Origin: Alphaproteobacteria bacterium
GTDB lineage: Bacteria > Pseudomonadota > Alphaproteobacteria > DSM-16000 > Inquilinaceae
Assembly: GCA_028277405.1 (NCBI GenBank)
Contig: JANQGH010000098.1
Coordinates: 62,001 to 126,000 of the forward strand
DNA: 64,000 nt
Direction of reading: 5' to 3'
The notes under the pieces were generated by a model, which ran no database searches, had not been told where the DNA came from, and saw only the letters and a program-made list of their open reading frames with translations. This document shows positions 52,182 to 60,968 of the stretch, in pieces; position 1 is the stretch's first letter; every line of letters starts with the position of its first letter. Position numbers and translations under genes: made by a program.

Positions 52182-53171
52182 TTACTCGCCCGCCGCGCGG
52201 GTGCGCACGATGTCCAGGGCCACCGCCAGCAACAGCACGACGCCGCGCGTCACATCCTGCCAGAACGAAGACACGTCCATCAGGGTCAGGCCGTTGTTCA
52301 AGGTGCCCAGGATCAACACGGCCAACAGAGTGCCCCACACGCTGCCGCGGCCGCCAAACAGGCTGGTGCCGCCCAGGATGATCGCAGCGATCACGGTCAG
52401 CAGATGGTCGCTGGCGGCTGTCGGTGCGGCAGCGCCTAGCGTGGCGCTTAGCAGAATGCCCGCCACCGCCCCGCTGAGGCCCGAAATCACATAAAGAATG
52501 ATTTGGGTGCGCGCCACGGGCACGCCGATCAGGCGGCTCGCCTCCGCATTGCCGCCGGAGGCGTAGAGATGGCGCCCGAACCGGCTGAACCGCATCAGCC
52601 ACCACAGGATGGCAAAGACGATCAGCATCAAGATCAGCGGTACCGGCACTTCGAGAAAGCGCCCGCTGCCCAGCCAGTTGAAGCTGGGGTCGAACAGGGG
52701 GCGGCTGAGGCCGCCGGTCAAGACCAGCGCCAGGCCGGAGACGATGCTCATCATGCCCAGCGTGACGATCAGCGGGTTCATCTTCAGGCCCGTCGCCAGT
52801 GCGCCGTTCAGCAGCCCGATCCCGGCACCGATGAACAGGGCCACCACGACTCCGCCCCAGATCGGCACGCCGGCGGCGTTCAACAGCGCGACGATTACAC
52901 CCGCAAGGCCGGCGATGGCCGCGACAGACAGGTCGAGACCGCCGGCGATGATCAACGGTGTCCCGGCGGCCGCCATCAGGCCGATAAAGGCCATGTTGGT
53001 GCCGATGCTCATCATATTGTTGAACGACAGGAACCAGGGCGACAGGATCGAAAAAGCCGCCAGCAGCACGATGTAGAACACCAGCAGCATGGCCACGCCC
53101 GCCCAGGGCTTGCCCATCAACTCGCCGAAATGGCGGCGCTCCGCCGGTCGGTCTAGGCTTTGCGTCGTCAT
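52182..53171 (-). CDS. sugar ABC transporter permease (RbsC/AraH type)
   Basis: Inner-membrane permease of 329 aa with about nine helices. The segment IIAGGLDLSVAAIAGLAGV is the family signature, and GLKMNPLIVTLGMMSI, ASGGNAEASRLIGVPV and IILGGTSLFGGRGSVWGT confirm it. The ATG overlaps the ATPase stop by 4 bp. An open frame extending to 53555 lies within the ATPase gene and is not used. Confidence 0.95.
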   Translation of the reverse strand: MTTQSLDRPAERRHFGELMGKPWAGVAMLLVFYIVLLAAFSILSPWFLSFNNMMSIGTNMAFIGLMAAAGTPLIIAGGLDLSVAAIAGLAGVIVALLNAAGVPIWGGVVVALFIGAGIGLLNGALATGLKMNPLIVTLGMMSIVSGLALVLTGGLSRPLFDPSFNWLGSGRFLEVPVPLILMLIVFAILWWLMRFSRFGRHLYASGGNAEASRLIGVPVARTQIILYVISGLSGAVAGILLSATLGAAAPTAASDHLLTVIAAIILGGTSLFGGRGSVWGTLLAVLILGTLNNGLTLMDVSSFWQDVTRGVVLLLAVALDIVRTRAAGE

Positions 53172-54727
53172 GCCCTCGCCTCCTGCGCCGCGTCGGGCGA
53201 CGCGGCTTCGTGGAATGCCATCGCCATCAGGGTCTCCGGTTCCTCGGGTGTCTCGCTGCGCCCGACCACCTGGCCGCGATCGAGCACGATGGCGCGATCG
53301 GCGATGCCGGCGATCTCTTCCACATCTGACGACAGTACCAGAATGCCCAGACCCTGATCGGCCAACGTCCGCAGTTCGCGATAAATCTCCTTGCGCGCGC
53401 CGACATCGACGCCGCGTGTCGGCTCCTCCAGGATCAGCAGCGCCATGCCCTCGACCAGCCAGCGGGCGATGCAGACCTTTTGCTGGTTGCCGCCGGACAG
53501 AAAGCGGATGCGCTGCTCCGGCCCGCGCGCGCGGATACCCAGCGCCTCGATCCAATGCCGCGCATGGGCCTTCTCCGCCCCAACATCGACACGCAAGGCG
53601 GATCCGAAGCGGTCGAGAAATGGCAGGCTCAGGTTCTCTCGTAGGGTCAGGTCAGCGACGATACCTTCCTGCTTGCGCTCCGCCGCGACGAAGGCGATTC
53701 CGGCCGCCTTTGCCGCCCGTGGATTGCGCGGCCGATAGGGCCGCCCGGCGATCGTCAGGCTGCCGCCATCCAACGGCCCGAGCGCGCCATAAATGGCCCG
53801 TCCCAGGCTCTCGACACCGGACCCGACCAGGCCGAATACACCGAAGATTTCGCCCTTGGCCATTGAGAAGCCAACATCGGTGAGCAGCCCGTCGACCGAC
53901 AGGCCCTCGACCGCGAGCAGCGTCTCGCCCGTGGCCGCGCCGTGTTCGGGATAAAGCTGTTCGACCGCGCCGCCCAGCATGGCTGAAAGGACCGCGTCAT
54001 GGTCGCTGGTCTCGGTGGCAAAGCTGCCGGCATTCACGCCGTCGCGCAGCACCTCGATGCGGTCGCAGATCTCGAAGACCTCGTCCAGATAGTGCGAGAT
54101 GTAGATGACCGACACGCCTTGATCGGACAGGCGGCGCAGGACTTGGAACAAGCTCTTGGCCTCCTGGTCGGTCAGGGCGGCTGTCGGCTCGTCCATGATC
54201 AGAATGCGCGCATCGCCCGCGACCGCGCGGGCAATTTCCACGACCCGCTTTTCCGGCACCGACAGGCTCAGCACCAGGCGGCCGGGGTCGATATGGTCAA
54301 AGCCGAGTTGTTTCAAAACCGTTCCGGCACGGCGCGCCATCTCGGCCCGATCAACCGCCGGCAGGCCGAGAAGGCGGCGCATCGGCAAGTCGCCCAGGAA
54401 GATGTTCTCCGCGACAGTCAGGTCGTTGTGGACGGAGAGTTCCTGGGGCAGCAGCCCGACCCCGTGGGCGATGGCGCTGCGCGGCCCGTCAATGCGTACC
54501 GCCTCGCCATCGATTGCGATCTCGCCCTTGTCGGCGCTGTAGGCGCCCGACAGGATTTTCACCAGGGTTGACTTGCCGGCCCCGTTGGAGCCGAGCAAGC
54601 CCACAATCTCCCCCGTGGCAGCGGTCAAGGCGACGTCGCGCAGGACCGCGACGCTGCCGAACGACTTCCAGACGCCGCGCATCGATAGGCGCTGGCGGCG
54701 ATTGCTCGCTGATGTTTCAACCATCAT
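53168..54727 (-). CDS. sugar ABC transporter ATP-binding protein (RbsA type, two domains)
   Basis: Double ATPase of 519 aa. Domain 1 has Walker A LGSNGAGKSTLVKIL and Walker B ILIMDEPTAAL, with the signature changed to LSLSVPEKRVVEIARA, as is common in RbsA first domains. Domain 2 has a degenerate Walker A (GLVGSGVESLGR, no Lys), a canonical LSGGNQQKVCIARWL and LLILEEPTRGVDVG, where the Asp before the catalytic Glu is Glu. So one active ATP site is expected. Two tandem ATGs at 54727 and 54724 are possible starts. Confidence 0.95.
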   Translation of the reverse strand: MMVETSASNRRQRLSMRGVWKSFGSVAVLRDVALTAATGEIVGLLGSNGAGKSTLVKILSGAYSADKGEIAIDGEAVRIDGPRSAIAHGVGLLPQELSVHNDLTVAENIFLGDLPMRRLLGLPAVDRAEMARRAGTVLKQLGFDHIDPGRLVLSLSVPEKRVVEIARAVAGDARILIMDEPTAALTDQEAKSLFQVLRRLSDQGVSVIYISHYLDEVFEICDRIEVLRDGVNAGSFATETSDHDAVLSAMLGGAVEQLYPEHGAATGETLLAVEGLSVDGLLTDVGFSMAKGEIFGVFGLVGSGVESLGRAIYGALGPLDGGSLTIAGRPYRPRNPRAAKAAGIAFVAAERKQEGIVADLTLRENLSLPFLDRFGSALRVDVGAEKAHARHWIEALGIRARGPEQRIRFLSGGNQQKVCIARWLVEGMALLILEEPTRGVDVGARKEIYRELRTLADQGLGILVLSSDVEEIAGIADRAIVLDRGQVVGRSETPEEPETLMAMAFHEAASPDAAQEARA

Positions 54728-54779
54728 GGCACCTGATAAGCCCGGCCGGGGCAGCCGCTCCGGCCGGGCCGTATCCAGC

Positions 54780-55958
54780 CTAGTTGCTGGGGATCAGGGT
54801 TTCGTAGCCCGCCAGGTCCGGGTCGTCCCGAAGCGCTGCCAGATGGGCCTCGAACGCCGCCGTCGGGAAGCTGTAGTCGAAGGCGATCGCGTCCGTTTCG
54901 CAGGTCCGGTCCGGATAATGCTCGCAGACGTTCGACGGGCTGATCATGACATGGTTCATCAGCACGGCGGGCGGCAGATCGTGCCCGGCCAAGGCCATCA
55001 GCGACATCGGCACCAGGTAATTGCCGTACCGTTCCGGGAAATAGCCGACCGAGGCGATCATCCGGTCCTCGCCCATCAGCGTGTCCAGCTCGTCCGCGCC
55101 CATGCCAACGGCGAGCGCAACATCCTCACGGCCCGCTTGCTGCACCGCGCGTAGCATGCCGGTGGTCGACTGATCGTTGATGGCCGTGATCATGATCGGC
55201 ACGCCCTCGGGGATGCGGCCCAGCACGTTGGACATCTGTTCAAACGAGCCCTGCAGCGTGTTCGAGGTGTCGATCAGGATGATGTGGTCTTCCGGAAAGC
55301 CCTCGGCGACCGACCGGAAGCCGGCGATCTGGCCGCCGGTGCGCATCGCAGGGATCGCGCCCGATTGCGGCAGTTCGCCGACGACGAAATAGCCTTCATT
55401 GACCTGGTCCGCGCCCCATTCGGCGATCGCGGCCTGGGCCAGGTAGGCACCGCCCATGAAGCCGGAGCGGGGGTTGTTGGCGCCGAAGAAGGTGGCGCCG
55501 GGCATCGGAATGTCGATGGCGATCACGCCGATACCGGCCTGGTCGAACTCGTTCATGACCGTCGGGCCGAAATTGACGTCGGTCTGGAACTCGATCACCG
55601 AGTCGACATCGCGCCGCACGAAGCTCTGCGCGTTTGCCAGTGCCGTCGGGCCATCCAGCCGATTGTCGGCGATCACCAGTTCGACGCCGGCGGAATCCGC
55701 ATTGTCCACAATGCCGTTTTCGACCAGCACGCCGAAGGCGATGTCGCGCTGCAGATTGGCGAAGGCCAGCACGAACTGCTCGCCATTGTTCGGCGGCGAC
55801 GCGGCCTCCGCATCCGCCACCATGGCGGCCAACTGATCGGCCGACATCATCGAGCCGTCATGGCTGGACGGGTCGAAACCATGGAAATCTTGGGCAGTGG
55901 CCATGCCGGCCAACAGCACGGCGACGGCAGCGGCCGTCCCGAAGGTCACGCGCTTCAT
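54780..55958 (-). CDS. sugar-binding protein of ribose-type ABC importer
   Basis: Periplasmic binding protein of 392 aa, type I fold. A signal peptide ends near LLAGMATAQ (about residue 22). The segments LAFANLQRDIAFGVLVENGI, FVRRDVDSVIEFQTDV and IAIDIPMPGATFFGANN match the RbsB/RhaS-like family. Two Cys in SNVCEHYPDRTCETDA may form a disulfide near the C-terminus. The ATG at 55958 has AAGGAGAGG upstream. It is the first gene of the sugar catabolic operon, divergent from the dehydratase gene. Confidence 0.93.
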   Translation of the reverse strand: MKRVTFGTAAAVAVLLAGMATAQDFHGFDPSSHDGSMMSADQLAAMVADAEAASPPNNGEQFVLAFANLQRDIAFGVLVENGIVDNADSAGVELVIADNRLDGPTALANAQSFVRRDVDSVIEFQTDVNFGPTVMNEFDQAGIGVIAIDIPMPGATFFGANNPRSGFMGGAYLAQAAIAEWGADQVNEGYFVVGELPQSGAIPAMRTGGQIAGFRSVAEGFPEDHIILIDTSNTLQGSFEQMSNVLGRIPEGVPIMITAINDQSTTGMLRAVQQAGREDVALAVGMGADELDTLMGEDRMIASVGYFPERYGNYLVPMSLMALAGHDLPPAVLMNHVMISPSNVCEHYPDRTCETDAIAFDYSFPTAAFEAHLAALRDDPDLAGYETLIPSN

Positions 55959-56005
55959 GGGATCCTCTCCTTGTTCTTGGGCGCGTCGGCCCATTTGCAA
56001 ACTTA

Positions 56006-56022
56006 TATAATTGGCCTTACCA
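56006..56022. promoter_or_regulatory. TATAAT box and overlapping TGG-N5-CCA half-site repeat
   Basis: A TATAAT sequence (56006-56011) is followed by TGGCCTTACCA (56012-56022), which fits the FadR-type GntR operator pattern TNGTNNNACNA with one mismatch. It lies in the AT-rich 139-bp region between the divergent sugar-binding-protein and dehydratase genes, where the operon's own GntR regulator could act on both. Confidence 0.45.
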
Positions 56023-56097
56023 TTTAACGATGTTGACCAATCAAAGGCAAGCCCCCGGGCGAATGGCGTGCCAAAGTGATTGCAGGGGGCGGCACCA

Positions 56098-57225
56098 ATG
56101 AAGCTCGTAAAGATCGAACCGATCGTGCTGCGCTATCCGGAGCCGAACGATTTCAACACTCTGCGGCACACGGTTCTGGTGCGGGTCACGGCCGGGGACG
56201 GTACGGAGGGCTGGGGCGAGGCCATCGCCATGTGGCCGGAGGCGTGCAAGGCGGTCGCCCATCTCATTGAGGATGGGCTGGCGGACGCGGTACTCGGGAT
56301 GGATATCGCCGACCCCTCGGACGCCTGGCGGGCGCTGAAGCGTCACACCTGGTGGTACGGCGAGGGCGGGCTGGCGACCTTGGCCCTGTCGGCCATCGAT
56401 ATGGCGGTCTGGGACTGCATCGGCAAATCCACCGGCCGTTCGCTCAGTGACATGCTGGGCGGGCGCGTGCGCGCGACGCTGCCGGCGATCGCCAGCCTGC
56501 ACGTCAACCATCCGACGATCGAAGACAGCGTCTCCGCCGTCGCCGGCTACGTCGCGTCTGGATTTCGCGGCGCCAAGCTGGGGTTCGGCAAAAAGGGGCC
56601 GTCAAAGGTCGGCCAGGACCCGGCCTATGACGTCGACTTCGTGAAGGCCATACGCGCCGGCATGGGGCCGGAGGCCTGGCTGATGATCGATATCGGCAAT
56701 GGCGTGCGTTGGGACGTTGATACCGCGATCTGGGCGACCTCGCGCATGGCGGAGTACGACATCGCCTGGATCGAAGAGCCGCTGCACCCGGACGATTGGG
56801 CCGGCCTGGCTGTCCTGAAGCAGGCGGTCACCACGCGCATCGCAACCGGCGAACGCGAATGGACCGTCGCCGCCTATGACCGGTTGATCGGGACTGGCTC
56901 TGTCGATGTCGCTGGCGTCGATCCGGCGCGGGCGGAGGGCATCACCGGCTTCCAGCGGATCGCGAAACGGGTTGAGGCGGCTGGCAAGGTGATCAATGCC
57001 CATGCCTGGAGCACGGCGATCACAAGTGCCGCCAGCCTGCACCTGTCCGCCGCGACCCCAGCCTCGGAAGTCTTCGAACTCAAGCCGATCGAAAACCCGA
57101 TGCAGCATGAGCTGGTCGAGACCCCGATCTGGCACGAGAGCGGAGAGGTGCGGGTGCCGGATGGCCCGGGACTCGGCGTTGTGCCGCTGGAGGCCGTGAT
57201 TCAGCGCCACCGATTGGCGTACTAG
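56098..57225 (+). CDS. enolase-superfamily sugar-acid dehydratase (mandelate racemase/muconate lactonizing type)
   Basis: A 375-aa TIM-barrel enzyme that abstracts a proton next to a carboxylate. The first catalytic base lies in FRGAKLGFGKKG, the metal ligands are Asp in MIDIGNG, Glu in WIEEPLHPDD and Glu in ATGERE, and the His of the His-Asp dyad is in NAHAWSTAI. This is the mandelate-racemase pattern, used by L-fuconate, L-rhamnonate and similar dehydratases. It is divergent from the sugar operon, so dehydration of the aldonic acid made by an operon SDR is the likely role. The exact acid is unknown. Confidence 0.9.
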   Translation: MKLVKIEPIVLRYPEPNDFNTLRHTVLVRVTAGDGTEGWGEAIAMWPEACKAVAHLIEDGLADAVLGMDIADPSDAWRALKRHTWWYGEGGLATLALSAIDMAVWDCIGKSTGRSLSDMLGGRVRATLPAIASLHVNHPTIEDSVSAVAGYVASGFRGAKLGFGKKGPSKVGQDPAYDVDFVKAIRAGMGPEAWLMIDIGNGVRWDVDTAIWATSRMAEYDIAWIEEPLHPDDWAGLAVLKQAVTTRIATGEREWTVAAYDRLIGTGSVDVAGVDPARAEGITGFQRIAKRVEAAGKVINAHAWSTAITSAASLHLSAATPASEVFELKPIENPMQHELVETPIWHESGEVRVPDGPGLGVVPLEAVIQRHRLAY

Positions 57226-57236
57226 CGGGCGTGGCG

Positions 57237-57677
57237 CTAGGCGATCTTGCGCAGCAGGTAGGCTGGGGGCTTGAACTCACGCAGCAGCTTGGAGAGATCA
57301 TCCTCCTCGACCATCTTGGCCGCGTCGGCAGGTTTGACCATACGGGCCTCCCGCTCACCCTTTTCCGGCCAACTATGCATCTGTTTTGTAACAAGAAAGG
57401 GGAAGACCGCGACCTTGCACGGAATCGATGAGCCGTCTTCGAGAAGCTTGAGGTATCGATAGCTTCCCAGCGATCGTCGACCGGCGATTCCCATCAGTCC
57501 GGCTTCTTCATACGCTTCGCGCGCGGCCTGCTTGGGCGGTGAGCGGGCCGGGTCCGGCCAGCCCTTTGGGATAATCCAGCGGCCCGTCGCGCGACTGGTT
57601 ATGAGGATGATCTTGAACCGCTTTTTGAATGGGACGAAGGGGAGAGCGGCAACCTGGTCTCTTGGCTTCATGGCCAT
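57237..57677 (-). CDS. NUDIX hydrolase
   Basis: A 146-aa pyrophosphohydrolase. The Nudix box is PKGWPDPARSPPKQAAREAYEEAG. Counting back from REAYEEAG, the first Glu of the classic GX5EX7REUXEEXGU pattern is Arg, as in many PKGW-type members that act on diphosphoinositol-like or dinucleotide polyphosphates. The ATG at 57677 has GAGGG about 8 bp upstream. It is convergent with the dehydratase gene and divergent from the metallophosphoesterase gene. Confidence 0.88.
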   Translation of the reverse strand: MAMKPRDQVAALPFVPFKKRFKIILITSRATGRWIIPKGWPDPARSPPKQAAREAYEEAGLMGIAGRRSLGSYRYLKLLEDGSSIPCKVAVFPFLVTKQMHSWPEKGEREARMVKPADAAKMVEEDDLSKLLREFKPPAYLLRKIA

Positions 57678-57796
57678 GACTATGCCCTCGCGGCGCGCAA
57701 GCCACAACGGGCTGGGCAGACATGCTGGTGCGCGTTGACCAGCCCGTGTGAACGGTGCCAGTTTAGTCAGGCTGGCCCGTGGCTTTGGAAAGGCCC

Positions 57797-58603
57797 ATGA
57801 AGATTCTGCTTCTGGCGGATCTGCATTACGATTTGAAGAAGTTCGACTGGGTGGCGCACTTGGCCAGCCATTTCGACGTCGTGGTCATCGCCGGCGACCA
57901 TCTGGATTTGTCATCGATCGTCGACCGTCCGGCGCAGGCGGTGGTCGTCCAGAAGTATTTCCGCCGCATTCAGCAGCAGACCGAACTGCTTGTCTGTTCC
58001 GGCAACCACGATCTCGACAGCCGCGATGCCAACGGCGAGTTGGTGGCGAAATGGCTGACCAGGGCCAAAGCGGTCGGCATTCCCGCAGACGGTGATAGCG
58101 TGTTGCACGACGACACGTTGTTTTCGCTATGCGCCTGGTGGGATGGCGACAACGCCCGTGCGCGGATCGGTGAGCAACTGGCGTCCGATGCCGCACGCGC
58201 ACCAAGCCGTTGGATCTGGATCTATCACGCCCCGCCCAGCGAATCGCCGACCAGTTGGGGCGGCCGCCGGTCCTATGGCGACCAGGCCCTGCACGATTGG
58301 ATCGAGCGTTATCAGCCCTACGCCGTCTTCTGCGGCCATGTCCATCAGTCGCCCTTTGTCTCCGGCGGATCGTGGGCCGACAGAATTGGCGACACCTGGG
58401 TTTTCAACGCCGGCCACCAGATTGGTCCGATGCCCGCGCACATCATCGTCGATACCGATGGGGTTGTGGCCTACTGGCTGTCCTTGGCCGGCGGCGAGAC
58501 GGTCCGGTTGGACCAGCCTTTGCGGCGGCCAATCCATGCGCTCGAGGAGGTCCCGGATTGGCTTAGAGACGTGGGTCGCGCGGCAGCTCTTCAGCTGGCG
58601 TGA
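57797..58603 (+). CDS. calcineurin-like metallophosphoesterase
   Basis: A 268-aa phosphoesterase. The five metal-binding motifs are in order: ADLHYD (about 8-13), AGDHLD (in place of GDxxD), CSGNHD, IYHAPP and CGHVHQ. No signal peptide is seen. A GGAAAGG site precedes the ATG at 57797. The 3' end overlaps the convergent cyclic-nucleotide-binding gene by 41 bp. The natural substrate is unknown. Confidence 0.9.
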   Translation: MKILLLADLHYDLKKFDWVAHLASHFDVVVIAGDHLDLSSIVDRPAQAVVVQKYFRRIQQQTELLVCSGNHDLDSRDANGELVAKWLTRAKAVGIPADGDSVLHDDTLFSLCAWWDGDNARARIGEQLASDAARAPSRWIWIYHAPPSESPTSWGGRRSYGDQALHDWIERYQPYAVFCGHVHQSPFVSGGSWADRIGDTWVFNAGHQIGPMPAHIIVDTDGVVAYWLSLAGGETVRLDQPLRRPIHALEEVPDWLRDVGRAAALQLA

Positions 58604-59063
58604 ACTCTTCGTCTTGCTGGTGCGTCAGCGATTCCAGCACTTCGTCGACCATGCCGAAATGGTTTTCAAAGCCCTGAAACTGCTGCTTCAGATTGACAAG
58701 ATAGGTTGTTGCGGCCTGCAGCCGTCTGGCCAGCAGCTTCGCAACCGGCAGGGCGATCTCCGGCCTGGCCCGCAAGAACGCCTCGGCGTGGTCGACCACG
58801 AACGCGCGCGTCGGGCCGGCAGCCCTGACACTGGCCGTGTGCGGCAGGTCCAGCAACATCGACATCTCGCCGAAGATCGACCCAGGTTCGCTGATGCTGG
58901 CGATTTCGACTTCGCCACCCTGTTCGTCGGCGCGGAACACATCGACCGTTCCCTCGACGAGAACGATCAGTCGGCCCGTACTGGTGCCTTCTTCCATCAG
59001 CAGGTCGCCGGCTGGAAAATCCTCGGCCTCTAGTCCCCGGAAGTCTTCGAGAATCGATCGCAT
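58563..59063 (-). CDS. cyclic-nucleotide-binding domain protein
   Basis: A 166-aa protein made of one CNB domain (about residues 15-120: FPAGDLLMEEGTSTGRLIVLVEG, then GSIFGEMSMLLDLPHTASV) and a helical C-terminal tail rich in Gln and Glu. There is no DNA-binding domain. The Arg that normally holds the cyclic-nucleotide phosphate (FGExxLL...PRTA) is His here (PHTA), so ligand binding may be altered or lost. It could be a sensor subunit for an unlinked effector. It overlaps the metallophosphoesterase gene end by 41 bp on the opposite strand. Confidence 0.87.
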   Translation of the reverse strand: MRSILEDFRGLEAEDFPAGDLLMEEGTSTGRLIVLVEGTVDVFRADEQGGEVEIASISEPGSIFGEMSMLLDLPHTASVRAAGPTRAFVVDHAEAFLRARPEIALPVAKLLARRLQAATTYLVNLKQQFQGFENHFGMVDEVLESLTHQQDEEFTPAEELPRDPRL

Positions 59064-59157
59064 CGTGTCCTATGCCGCCGTTCGTCGGCGCTCACTCACA
59101 GTCAGTTTGATAGGGCGTTCTCATCGCGGTGGCCCAGCAATTCTTTCAAGGTCCATG

Positions 59158-59544
59158 TCACACGGTCGGTTCCCATGGCCCGTCGACGGGAATCGCTTCA
59201 TCCGCGCCGGGCCAGGGCGGGGTCGCAACACCCACGGCCTCCAGCGGCGTAGCCCCATCGCAGCGGAACTGGAACCTGGTGCCCAGCGGCAGGCTGATCG
59301 AGATGCCGGGCCTGAGATCGGCGACGTCGTCGGCATCGTCGAACGAAAGCCACATCCGGCCCGTGCCGGCCGTGATGTACCAGACCTCGTCGATCGTGCG
59401 ATGCCGGATGGGTTTCGAAACGCCGCCGGGCGCCAGCCGGAAATGGGCCATGCTGCCGCCGGACGTGTTGCACAGCAGCCGGACCTCCGACCCGTCCGGC
59501 GCGATTGCATCCGGCTTGTCGCTGATCTGCTTGAATTCGAACAT
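59158..59544 (-). CDS. cupin-domain protein
   Basis: A 128-aa single-domain cupin. Motif 1 reads RHRTIDEVWYITAGTGRMWL (His, Glu) and motif 2 includes PGISISLPLGTRFQFRC. The metal-binding His/Glu set is partly kept, but motif 2 lacks the usual His. It is likely cytoplasmic. Function (isomerase, dioxygenase or ligand binding) cannot be fixed. Confidence 0.83.
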   Translation of the reverse strand: MFEFKQISDKPDAIAPDGSEVRLLCNTSGGSMAHFRLAPGGVSKPIRHRTIDEVWYITAGTGRMWLSFDDADDVADLRPGISISLPLGTRFQFRCDGATPLEAVGVATPPWPGADEAIPVDGPWEPTV

Positions 59545-59649
59545 GGTGCGCGACTGTCCTTACCGGCCAAGCTGCAAGCCAAGGATGTTAGCAGCCGGTG
59601 CGTCGGCCGACCATCTGAGAAATGGGGCGCCCTGTGCTATCGTGCTTGG

Positions 59650-60087
59650 ATGCTGGATCCGCACGACCTCCAACGGTTCGTCGATGCGCAACGGCCGGTC
59701 TACGATCGGGTTGCGAGCGAGTTGGGCAAGGGGCGCAAGCGCAGCCATTGGATGTGGTTCGTCTTTCCACAAATCGCCGGGCTTGGCAGCAGCGCGATGG
59801 CGCGCCGATATGCCGTGGCCGACCTCGCCGAGGCGCGTGCCTATCTGGCGCACCCGGTATTGGGCCCGCGCCTTGTCGCGTGCACCACGCTCGTCCTGGC
59901 GGTTGACGGGCGCTCGGCGCACCAGATTTTTGGCAGTCCGGACGATCTGAAGTTTCGCTCGTCCATGACCCTGTTCGGCCGCGCCGCCGGCCCGCGAAGT
60001 GTCTTTCAACGGGCCTTGGACACGTATTTCGATGGCGCCCCCGATCCGATGACGCTGGCCCGGCTGGATGCCGGCACCCCATTGTGA
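59650..60087 (+). CDS. DUF1810 family protein
   Basis: A 145-aa protein that matches DUF1810 over its length: DLQRFVDAQRPVYDRVASEL, GKGRKRSHWMWFVFPQIAGLG, EARAYLAHPVLGPRL and FRSSMTLFGRAAGP. The family is uncharacterised, though related folds occur in nucleotide/ADP-ribose processing. The ATG at 59650 is the usual start; the in-frame open sequence upstream runs through other genes on the opposite strand and is not coding. No strong SD is seen. Confidence 0.82.
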   Translation: MLDPHDLQRFVDAQRPVYDRVASELGKGRKRSHWMWFVFPQIAGLGSSAMARRYAVADLAEARAYLAHPVLGPRLVACTTLVLAVDGRSAHQIFGSPDDLKFRSSMTLFGRAAGPRSVFQRALDTYFDGAPDPMTLARLDAGTPL

Positions 60088-60206
60088 GCCCGCCGCGTCT
60101 TGACTATTTTCTGGGTGGCGATCGGTCCCCGCATCCCCATTTTGGACACGGACGACGTCTCGTCGCCAGTGCCCCCGCAAGTCATCCACCCATAAGGAAG
60201 CGATCC

Positions 60207-60926
60207 ATGGCCGCAGCCGTTCCGTCCGCTCAAACGCCCGAAGACTTCGTCTTGCATCCTCACCCCGTCGTCTCATTGCCGGTGACGGGAACGGACAAGC
60301 GGTTTCCCGTGCATCGGATCTACTGCGTGGGCAGGAACTACGCGGCGCACGCGGTGGAAATGGGCCACGACCCGGATAAGGAGCCGCCTTTCTTCTTTCA
60401 GAAGAACCCGGACAATCTGGTGGTTGAGAGCGACCGGTTTCCCTATCCCGATGCCACGACCGACGTGCATCACGAGATCGAGCTGGTGGTGGCGTTGGCC
60501 AAGGGCGGCACGGATATCCCGCTCGACCAGGCACTCGACACCGTCTATGGCTACGCCGTTGGTCTGGACATGACGCGCCGCGACCTGCAGGGGCAGGCCA
60601 AGAAGCAGGGCCGTCCCTGGGAGGTTGGCAAGGCGTTCGAACACTCAGCACCGTGCGGCCCGATCAGTCCGGTCGCGGAGACCGGTCACCTTGACCAGGG
60701 TGAGATCTCGCTGATCGTCAACGGCGAACGTCGGCAGGAAGGCGACCTCAACCAGTTGATCTGGAAAGTGCCGGAAACGATTGCCTACCTGTCCGGCCTG
60801 TTTGAGTTGGCGCCGGGCGACCTGATCTTCACGGGCACACCCGCCGGCGTTGGGCCGGTGGTCCGCGGTGACGTGATGGTCGGCCATATCGAGGGGCTCG
60901 GCGATCTGAAAGTCCAGGTCACCTAG
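60207..60926 (+). CDS. fumarylacetoacetate hydrolase family protein (fumarylpyruvate-hydrolase-like)
   Basis: C-C bond hydrolase of 239 aa. The metal ligands are in HHEIELVVAL (two Glu) and VGLDMTRRDLQ (Asp), and the Lys in WEVGKAFEHSAP is expected near the substrate carboxylate. The pattern fits fumarylpyruvate/acylpyruvate hydrolases. Relatives also cleave 2,4-dioxo-3-deoxy sugar acids in L-rhamnose and L-fucose oxidation, so a link to the operon 4 kb away is possible. AAGGAAG lies 7 bp before the ATG. Confidence 0.9.
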   Translation: MAAAVPSAQTPEDFVLHPHPVVSLPVTGTDKRFPVHRIYCVGRNYAAHAVEMGHDPDKEPPFFFQKNPDNLVVESDRFPYPDATTDVHHEIELVVALAKGGTDIPLDQALDTVYGYAVGLDMTRRDLQGQAKKQGRPWEVGKAFEHSAPCGPISPVAETGHLDQGEISLIVNGERRQEGDLNQLIWKVPETIAYLSGLFELAPGDLIFTGTPAGVGPVVRGDVMVGHIEGLGDLKVQVT

Positions 60927-60968
60927 CCTATAGGTCGGTTTCTTGTTGTGGGGCCGGCTTGCCTGGCC

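Noticed and set aside
58837..59649. Long open frame upstream of the DUF1810 gene
   Set aside because: It is antisense to the CNB and cupin genes and shows no protein-like pattern.
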